A DNA stretch of 6,905 nucleotides from a bacterium (GTDB lineage Bacteria; Fidelibacterota; Marinisomatia; Marinisomatales; JAHJCW01), in contig JAUXHY010000067.1 in NCBI GenBank assembly GCA_030621275.1, positions 1 through 6,905 of the forward strand, in the 5' to 3' direction. The notes below the pieces were generated by a model. It made no database searches. It was not told the DNA's origin and worked only from the letters and a program-made list of their open reading frames with translations. Every line of letters starts with the position of its first letter. Position 1 is the first letter of the stretch. The position numbers and the translations under genes were made by a program. Below, piece after piece: positions 1-4,540 of this stretch.

Positions 1-167
1 ATTTTGAAGAAATGTACAAAACTCGCGAATTAAATCATTATAAAGAAAATGCGGTAAATTTTGGTCAGTATATGTACTCCAAGAAATTCGTAGCCGATTT
101 TACAGTAGAAATGAATAGATCGGTTAAAAAAGTAATCCAAGAATGGTCAGTATTTGAAGCTAAATAA
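1..167 (+). CDS. C-terminal fragment of an unidentified protein
   Basis: An open frame enters from the left edge (first complete codon at 3) and ends at TAA 165-167, giving 54 visible residues. The fragment is rich in charged and aromatic residues, has no membrane segment, and ends ...QEWSVFEAK. It reads as an amphipathic helical tail; the NHYKENAVNFGQYMYSKK stretch faintly recalls the C-terminal helix of GT-B glycosyltransferases, where a 'Y..NA..F' pattern is common. That resemblance is too weak to name a function. The gene converges on the MFS gene with a single base (168) between the two stop codons, so there is no room for a separate terminator. The frame is continuous and the codon use matches the neighbours, so it is very probably real coding sequence; the identity is unknown. 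Confidence 0.75.
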   Translation, partial: FEEMYKTRELNHYKENAVNFGQYMYSKKFVADFTVEMNRSVKKVIQEWSVFEAK

Positions 168-168
168 A

Positions 169-1485
169 CTAGTCTTCTATAATGATCCGTTCAAACGATT
201 TAATAGATTTTTGAGTAATATCTCTTTTTTTATATTCTTTAATAATAAAGTAATATAAAAATATCCCAATTGAGTACATTATCGTGGTTAGAAAGAATAT
301 CTTATAATATGGGAAATTTAATTCTCGTAAATATTGAAATATTTTTGCACTAATAAACCACGATGCGCTCCATATACTAGAATTAACTGCACTAATTAAT
401 TCTTGATTATTTTCACCAACATATTTCATTGTCAATTCGCTTGCTATGGGTGAGGATATGTGCATCAATGGCTGTCTAAAAATATAAGCGACTATTGCAA
501 TTAAAAATACACCATTCACTGATGAGTATAATTCAGTAAAAATAAGAATTACTAATAAGATAATCCCAATTGATTGAGTTAAAATTATGGATATGTTATA
601 TCCGTATTTTCGCTTAAGAGTCGGAGCTAGCAGCAATGCAATGAAACTCATCACTGAAGCGATGCTTCCTAAAATTCCAAATTGAGCAGAGTCCATATCA
701 AAGACAGAATAAAAGAATAGATTAATGAATGGAATAGTTAAACCAGCACCAATAGCGATAAGTAAAGTTGGGACTAAAGCTTTAATTATTAAGAACCAGT
801 CATAGTCTAATAAAAGAGACGAAAAATTTCGAATAAATTCTGCTGAAGAAGAACGAGGTGTACTTTCTTGAATTTTACTCATTAATAATATTGCTGATAA
901 GCTAATTAAGATAAATAATAAGATAATGTGGTATTCATCCCATGGAAAGGAGATATTAAATAACGTAAATTTTTGCAAGCGTGTTAGTATTCCAATCGAG
1001 AGCCCTGTAATTATTATAGCCAAAGACCACATAGAAAAGTTTAATGTGATTGCTTCCGTAAGAACTGATTTTGGCGTTGTCCTCATGATATATGGTAATG
1101 CGCATACTTGTAAAAGCATTAATCCCATTCCCCATGATAAAAAGCTGATTTTTATTAATAGAGGATTATTCCATTTAACAGATTCAATCATTAAAAATGC
1201 AGCTAATGGTATAATTATCGAAGATGCTATAAAAAATGGTTTTAAAGGTTTTCCTTTGATGAATATTCCAAATGGAAATGCCAATAATAATACTCCTAAA
1301 AATCTATAAGACGTAAAGCTACCAATTTGTTCATCGACAAAGCCCATCTTCCTTAAATATATATTTAAGATTAGAATGAAAGATCCATTTACCAAATTTA
1401 AAAGGAAAATTCCTCCAATCAACTTTAGAGTTGAATTTGGTAAAGTGCTATATCTGTTTAATAGTGATTTAATGGATTTGTACAT
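169..1485 (-). CDS. MFS (major facilitator superfamily) transporter, substrate unknown
   Basis: This is a 438-residue integral inner-membrane protein starting at ATG 1483-1485 and ending at TAG 169-171, a normal MFS length. About twelve hydrophobic segments fall near residues 22-44, 57-76, 82-100, 110-133, 147-168, 185-203, 232-259, 267-289, 297-317, 323-337, 364-382 and 394-415, in two six-helix halves joined by a charged loop (204-228). A glycine- and lysine-containing loop after helix 2 (GIFIKGKPLKP, 73-83) occupies the place of MFS motif A but is degenerate. The loop after helix 8 (APTLKRKYGYN, 287-297) is the equivalent in the second half. Helix 10 carries RQPLMHISSPIASE (337-350). MFS proteins usually move small solutes or drugs by proton coupling, often as efflux pumps; no feature here reveals the substrate. 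No Shine-Dalgarno sequence precedes the start. It is divergent from the GMP reductase gene. Confidence 0.85.
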   Translation of the reverse strand: MYKSIKSLLNRYSTLPNSTLKLIGGIFLLNLVNGSFILILNIYLRKMGFVDEQIGSFTSYRFLGVLLLAFPFGIFIKGKPLKPFFIASSIIIPLAAFLMIESVKWNNPLLIKISFLSWGMGLMLLQVCALPYIMRTTPKSVLTEAITLNFSMWSLAIIITGLSIGILTRLQKFTLFNISFPWDEYHIILLFILISLSAILLMSKIQESTPRSSSAEFIRNFSSLLLDYDWFLIIKALVPTLLIAIGAGLTIPFINLFFYSVFDMDSAQFGILGSIASVMSFIALLLAPTLKRKYGYNISIILTQSIGIILLVILIFTELYSSVNGVFLIAIVAYIFRQPLMHISSPIASELTMKYVGENNQELISAVNSSIWSASWFISAKIFQYLRELNFPYYKIFFLTTIMYSIGIFLYYFIIKEYKKRDITQKSIKSFERIIIED

Positions 1486-1500
1486 TATGAAGATTTGTCG

Positions 1501-1532
1501 ATTGTATTTAAATGGAAAGTTACAGTTGTCAA
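1501..1532 (-). promoter_or_regulatory. Possible promoter of the MFS gene
   Basis: Read on the minus strand, a perfect TTGACA (1532-1527) is followed by TACAAT (1506-1501), a 5/6 match to a sigma-70 -10 box. The spacer is 20 bases, longer than the usual 16-18, and the predicted transcript start would lie only about 8-10 bases ahead of the ATG at 1485. The TTGACA match stands out in AT-rich DNA, but the spacing and the unknown sigma preference of the host make this a weak call. Confidence 0.25.
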
Positions 1533-1540
1533 TTCTTTAA

Positions 1541-1561
1541 AATATGGAAATATTACTCCAT
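1541..1561. repeat. Overlapping small inverted repeats in the divergent MFS/GMP reductase intergenic region
   Basis: Two overlapping palindromes lie in the 153-bp divergent region: AATAT (1541-1545) with ATATT (1549-1553), and ATGGA (1544-1548) with TCCAT (1557-1561). The motif ATGGAAA also occurs as a direct copy at 1512-1518. The position between two divergent genes would suit an operator, but short AT-rich palindromes arise easily by chance. Confidence 0.2.
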
Positions 1562-1638
1562 CTTAATAAATTAATTTGTTAAGTTTATTAGTTCTTATAT
1601 TTAATGAAATTGTTTATAAATATTTTATCGGAAACCAC

Positions 1639-2628
1639 ATGAAACCATCTCTCAGTTATCAAGATATATCATTAGTTCCAAGGAATTTATCGCAGGTTAA
1701 TAGTCGGCAGGAAATTGATCTCTCGTTAAACTTAGATTCACATGGTACAACTAATAAATTAAGATTGCCTGTTTTACCTGCCCCAATGGATACAATTTGT
1801 AGTGTTGACATGTGTAGGATATTATCTGAAAATGGAATGCTTGGCATGATTCATCGGTTCCAACCGATTGAAAAAAGGAAGGATAATTACACAACTCTGC
1901 AAGCTGATGGTTTAGATGTTGTAATCGCCGTCGGGTTAGACGAGAAGGAAATAATTGATGAGTTTTACAGTTTAGGGACTCGTGCATTTATTGTAGATGT
2001 AGCAAACGGTTTCAATACCGTAGTTGAACCTACCATTAAACGAATTAGGGATTTGAAAAATACCTATATCATTTGTGGGAATGTTGATTCCGAAGAAGGA
2101 TTTGAATATCTATCAGACTTGGGGGTTGATGCAATAAGAGTTGGAATTGGGTCTGGTTCAATGTGTACAACTTCAATTATGACGGGAGTAGGACAGGGGA
2201 TCGTATCTTCAATACAAGAATGCAGAAGTATTAAAGAAAAAATTGGTAGTAACTCATTACTTATTGCTGATGGTGGAATAAGAGCTGTAGGAGATATCGC
2301 TAAAGCGTTGACAGTAGGTGCCGACGCTGTTATGGTAGGAAGAGTGTTAGCCGGTACAAAAGAAGCGGAAGGAAATATTTTAAAATATAATGGGAAACTT
2401 TATAAGGCATATCGCGGATCGGCTTCATATGCTGTGCAACAGAAAAGGGGTAAGAATCCGTACTATGTAGAAGGTGATGAAACTATTGTAGAATATAAAG
2501 GAGGTGTACAGAATATTCTTGATCAAATAGATGCCGGATTGCGTAGTTCGATGAGTTATATGGCAGCAAATAATTTAGAACAATTAAAGAAAAACGGTTC
2601 ATACGTTGTAAAACACAACATCAGTTGA
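1639..2628 (+). CDS. guaC: GMP reductase-like enzyme (IMPDH/GMPR family, no CBS domains)
   Basis: This 329-residue TIM-barrel enzyme most likely makes IMP from GMP with NADPH, in purine salvage in the cytoplasm. It contains LPAPMDT (44-52), GMIHRF (69-74), the catalytic-loop signature RVGIGSGSMCTT (167-178) with nucleophile Cys176, the phosphate-binding DGGI (211-214), and YRG...GLRSSMSYM near the C terminus. Its length fits GMP reductases (about 325-350); there is no CBS insertion as in a ~490-residue IMP dehydrogenase. DVANGF (120-125) matches the GMPR-type DVANGY rather than the IMPDH-type motif. The flap (about 261-279) is short and lacks the IMPDH Arg-Tyr dyad, also favouring GMPR. Oddities: Ser179 replaces the usual Arg after CTT, and MVGR (232-235) has Arg where IMPDH has phosphate-contacting Ser. 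ATG 1639 was chosen because the family begins at this point (SYQDISLVP); the frame is open to TTG 1576, but that extension is hydrophobic and unlike the family. A weak CGGA lies 6 bases before the ATG. Confidence 0.85.
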   Translation: MKPSLSYQDISLVPRNLSQVNSRQEIDLSLNLDSHGTTNKLRLPVLPAPMDTICSVDMCRILSENGMLGMIHRFQPIEKRKDNYTTLQADGLDVVIAVGLDEKEIIDEFYSLGTRAFIVDVANGFNTVVEPTIKRIRDLKNTYIICGNVDSEEGFEYLSDLGVDAIRVGIGSGSMCTTSIMTGVGQGIVSSIQECRSIKEKIGSNSLLIADGGIRAVGDIAKALTVGADAVMVGRVLAGTKEAEGNILKYNGKLYKAYRGSASYAVQQKRGKNPYYVEGDETIVEYKGGVQNILDQIDAGLRSSMSYMAANNLEQLKKNGSYVVKHNIS

Positions 2629-2635
2629 TGTTTTT
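2617..2635 (+). terminator. Probable intrinsic terminator of the GMP reductase gene
   Basis: AACATC (2617-2622), loop AGTT, GATGTT (2627-2632) form a 6-bp stem whose 3' arm runs into T5 (2631-2635). The hairpin spans the guaC stop codon (TGA 2626-2628). The stem is short and AT-rich, so termination may be partial. In the opposite direction the same stem is followed by GTGTTTT, so it could also slow transcription from the convergent PAS gene ending at 2643. Confidence 0.45.
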
Positions 2636-2642
2636 GATAGTA

Positions 2643-3731
2643 CTAGGTGGACTTTTCTTTTTCCTGAAGTAGTTGTTCTTGCAATTTCTGGACATCTAAT
2701 TCATATAACTTCTGTTCATTTATATCACTGTTAGTAGCAATAAATTTTAAAGGTTTCTTCTCATCGTCAAATTCAACAATTTTACCTCGAGTATAAATCC
2801 AGTTCCAATTATCGTAAGCCGATCTCATTCGATACTCGATTCTAACCATATTGGTTTTACCGGATATATGTTTATCTAACTCATATATCACATGTGAAAG
2901 ATCAGTAGGATGTATCAATTTTTGCCATGTTTCATAATCTCTTCGAACTTCCTTTTTTTCAAATCCAAGCATTGATTGAACGGTTGGGCTGAAATACATT
3001 TCGTTTGTTTGAATATTCCAGTCCCATAAATATTCTTCTTCACCTTTCAGAGATAGTTTCAGTCGATTTTCCGATAATTTCAACTCTTGTTCAAGAGTTT
3101 TTTGATCGGTTATATCTCTGATTATACCAACCGTATTCCATGAGTCTTCATTGCGTACATCAGCAATAGATAATTCAGCTGGGAATTGTGTACCATCTTT
3201 ACGAATTGCAGTTATATGCATAATCTTTATTTGACTATTTATCTCTTTAGTTCTATCAGGATGATAGTTTTCGGTAAACTCAACAACTTTTTCTTTTGGT
3301 ATTATGACATCAATTAGGTCAGAACCGGTTACTTCCTCTGCAATATATCCAAAAATTCGTTCAGCAGAAGAATTCCAAAATATAATTCTCCCCATATTAT
3401 TTAGAATAATTACAGCATCAAATGTATTGTCTTTAATAATCTTTAATGCAAGTGATGTTTCTTTAAATTGAGAATCCTTTTTAAAAACTTCCGATTTTAA
3501 GTCAATACTTAGTTTACTCATTCGATTTCTTTCTTCGGAGAGTTTTTGTCTTGCATTACGTAAATGAATTGTATAAATGATGGCTATTGCCAGCAATGTA
3601 AAAGCAATTATTGTTAAGTCAATTGTTTCAAACCAGCGTTGTTTACTCTCTGAATATTGTGCATTTTGTCCCAAAACAAATGAACTTGTCAAAAATAAGC
3701 TGATGATTATTGTTACGATATTTTTACTCAT
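2643..3731 (-). CDS. Membrane-anchored two-PAS-domain sensor protein without an output domain
   Basis: This is a 362-residue protein from ATG 3729-3731 to TAG 2643-2645. It starts with a signal-peptide-like stretch (MSKN + hydrophobic 5-20, possible cleavage near G21), a short extracytoplasmic segment, a transmembrane helix (about 37-56) and a charged coiled coil (57-100). PAS 1 follows (about 95-210: FDAVIILNNMGRIIFWN, FGY, RKDGTQFPAELS and PAC-type VGIIRDITDQK). PAS 2 is of PAS_3 type (about 222-340: YLWDWNIQTNEMYFSP, LIHPTDL, WNWIYTRGK, ATNSDINEQK). A last coiled coil (340-362, LQEQLLQEKEK) resembles the linker that normally enters HisKA, but the protein stops there; no kinase, GGDEF, methyl-accepting or DNA-binding domain follows. 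PAS domains bind ligands or cofactors, or mediate dimerisation; the signal is unknown. The frame also opens at ATG 3812 (27 more residues), but 3731 places the signal sequence properly at the N terminus and keeps the hairpin at 3802-3907 outside the coding region. No Shine-Dalgarno is evident at either start. Confidence 0.8.
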   Translation of the reverse strand: MSKNIVTIIISLFLTSSFVLGQNAQYSESKQRWFETIDLTIIAFTLLAIAIIYTIHLRNARQKLSEERNRMSKLSIDLKSEVFKKDSQFKETSLALKIIKDNTFDAVIILNNMGRIIFWNSSAERIFGYIAEEVTGSDLIDVIIPKEKVVEFTENYHPDRTKEINSQIKIMHITAIRKDGTQFPAELSIADVRNEDSWNTVGIIRDITDQKTLEQELKLSENRLKLSLKGEEEYLWDWNIQTNEMYFSPTVQSMLGFEKKEVRRDYETWQKLIHPTDLSHVIYELDKHISGKTNMVRIEYRMRSAYDNWNWIYTRGKIVEFDDEKKPLKFIATNSDINEQKLYELDVQKLQEQLLQEKEKST

Positions 3732-3801
3732 TTTTCTATTAATGTATTTTAACAATCTTATAAAAATAGTAGTTTTCAAGTCCAAATATACTAATAGAAT
3801 A

Positions 3802-3907
3802 GCCGGGAACATAAATTCTTTTGATCATTACGAGCAGTAGGAGACATACCATAACAGTGGAAGGTTATACTACTCATTCGCCGCTAATGATCTAGATAGT
3901 TCCCGGC
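3802..3907. repeat. 106-bp long imperfect palindrome (structured RNA, or MITE/REP-like element)
   Basis: The terminal arms GCCGGGAAC (3802-3810) and GTTCCCGGC (3899-3907) are perfect 9-bp complements. After an asymmetric internal loop, GATCATTA (3823-3830) pairs with TAATGATC (3885-3892). Further in, C3831-G3883, G3832-C3882, G3834-C3881 and C3835-G3880 can pair, then AGTAG (3836-3840) with CTACT (3870-3874), and ATAAC (3851-3855) with GTTAT (3864-3868) around an 8-base apical loop. That is about 31 pairs in nested order, and the ends are GC-rich in an AT-rich interval. It lies in the probable 5' leader of the PAS gene. ATA flanks both ends (3799-3801 and 3908-3910), which might be a 3-bp target duplication but is weak in such DNA. 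The loop is too large for an ordinary terminator and no T-run follows. The structure is certain; the function is unknown. Confidence 0.75.
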
Positions 3908-3985
3908 ATATGTTAAAATATTTTTAGTAAATTTTAATATTCCCTTATTGATTATATCATTAAGAAAATTTTATAATATGTCTCC
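3840..3985. repeat. Complementary 9-mer pair bracketing the palindrome's right half
   Basis: GGAGACATA (3840-3848) and its exact reverse complement TATGTCTCC (3977-3985) are 128 bases apart. The first lies in the inner part of the palindrome; its first base G3840 also belongs to the AGTAG stem. In a minus-strand transcript the distal copy reads TAAGGAGACATA and contains a Shine-Dalgarno-like AAGGAG, but no real reading frame follows it. Base pairing between the two would compete with part of the hairpin. Confidence 0.4.
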
Positions 3986-4055
3986 TTAGATAATAAATAC
4001 TAATAATAATTTTATTATTCATAAGAAGTTAGAGAGTAGGTATGTACACCACAAT

Positions 4056-4091
4056 AAGGTAAATCCCCATATTTACTTAGGGAATTTCCTT
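4056..4091. promoter_or_regulatory. Imperfect inverted repeat, candidate operator or hairpin
   Basis: AAGG(T)AAAT(C)CCC at 4056-4067 is complementary to GGG(A)ATTTCCTT at 4080-4091, giving about 11 pairs interrupted by one bulge and one mismatch around a 12-base centre. A competing smaller palindrome GTAAAT (4059-4064) / ATTTAC (4070-4075) shares the left arm. It lies 66 bp past the receiver stop codon and about 325 bp ahead of the PAS start, so it could be a terminator-like hairpin of the operon (no T-run follows on the minus strand) or a protein-binding site for the PAS promoter. Confidence 0.35.
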
Positions 4092-4157
4092 TGTAAATAA
4101 ATTAGGGTTTAGAACGATATTTTGATAATTAGGATATTTATATTTTAATTGTTCGAT

Positions 4158-4526
4158 TTATTCGCCAATTAATTCTTTAATCTTATTTAGTAAATCTGTG
4201 CTTTTGAAAGGTTTTGAAAAAAATCCATCAGCACCTAAATCTTTAACTTGTTTTTTTACTTCGTCACCTGGATAGGCAGTAATAAAAATTATTGGAATCG
4301 TTGACGTGTAAACAGATGATTTTAGGTTTTCAAATGCTGCTATTCCACCTCCGGCAGGCATTTTCATGTCTAATATTATCAAATCAGGTTTTACCTCCAA
4401 TGTTATTTTTACACATTGATAAGGGTCATTTGCAGCAAACGTTTCATAACCATTAGCTTTTAATCTTTGACTTAATAAATGTACAATCTGTGGTTCATCA
4501 TCAACAACCAATATTTTTTTCCCCAT
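4158..4526 (-). CDS. Stand-alone CheY-like response regulator receiver protein
   Basis: This 122-residue protein is a single REC domain, the usual length for CheY/Spo0F-type proteins, acting in the cytoplasm as acceptor of a phosphoryl group. It has the acidic pair D9-D10 in ILVVDDEP, the phospho-acceptor Asp53 in LIILDMKMP, the switch Thr83 in FITAYP and the conserved Lys105 in FSKPF; all are intact, so it should be phosphorylatable. No DNA-binding or enzymatic output domain follows, so it must work by protein contact, as a phosphorelay intermediate or by allosteric feedback on a kinase. It starts at ATG 4524-4526, preceded by an AAGAGAA purine stretch as weak ribosome site, and lies 14 bp after the stop of the histidine kinase gene on the same strand. 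Co-transcription is likely and the kinase is the obvious phosphodonor, which is an inference from position. Confidence 0.92.
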   Translation of the reverse strand: MGKKILVVDDEPQIVHLLSQRLKANGYETFAANDPYQCVKITLEVKPDLIILDMKMPAGGGIAAFENLKSSVYTSTIPIIFITAYPGDEVKKQVKDLGADGFFSKPFKSTDLLNKIKELIGE

Positions 4527-4540
4527 AATGTTCTCTTTTA

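Larger units (their letters stand above)
3732..4157. other. 426-bp non-coding interval between the receiver and PAS genes
   Basis: No credible gene lies here on either strand. It holds a 106-bp imperfect palindrome (3802-3907), a complementary 9-mer pair (3840-3848 and 3977-3985) and a second inverted repeat (4056-4091), all listed separately. The remainder is very AT-rich. A TATAAT on the minus strand (3956-3951) could be a -10 box for the PAS gene, but no acceptable -35 is found 16-18 bases upstream. With so long a gap, the PAS gene probably has its own promoter rather than being the third gene of the kinase-receiver operon. Confidence 0.6.

Noticed and set aside
926..1309. Open frame of 127 codons on the + strand inside the MFS gene
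   Set aside because: It is antisense to a clear 12-helix transporter and its product has no recognisable domain; it is a shadow of the real gene.
1576..1638. TTG-initiated N-terminal extension of the GMP reductase
   Set aside because: The 21 extra residues are hydrophobic and unlike the family, whose homology starts at the ATG at 1639.
3577..3840. Open frame on the + strand running from the PAS gene into the palindrome
   Set aside because: Mostly antisense to the signal/TM region of the PAS protein; its hydrophobicity is the expected reflection of antisense codons, and it lacks a ribosome site.
3802..3907. Palindrome as an integron attC site
   Set aside because: The ends do not fit the RYYYAAC/GTTRRRY core consensus and no gene cassette or integrase is nearby.
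3960..4022. A 20-codon minus-strand frame (MNNKIIISIYYL...) that could be a leader peptide
   Set aside because: No ribosome site, very AT-rich composition and no regulatory codon pattern; chance is the simplest explanation.
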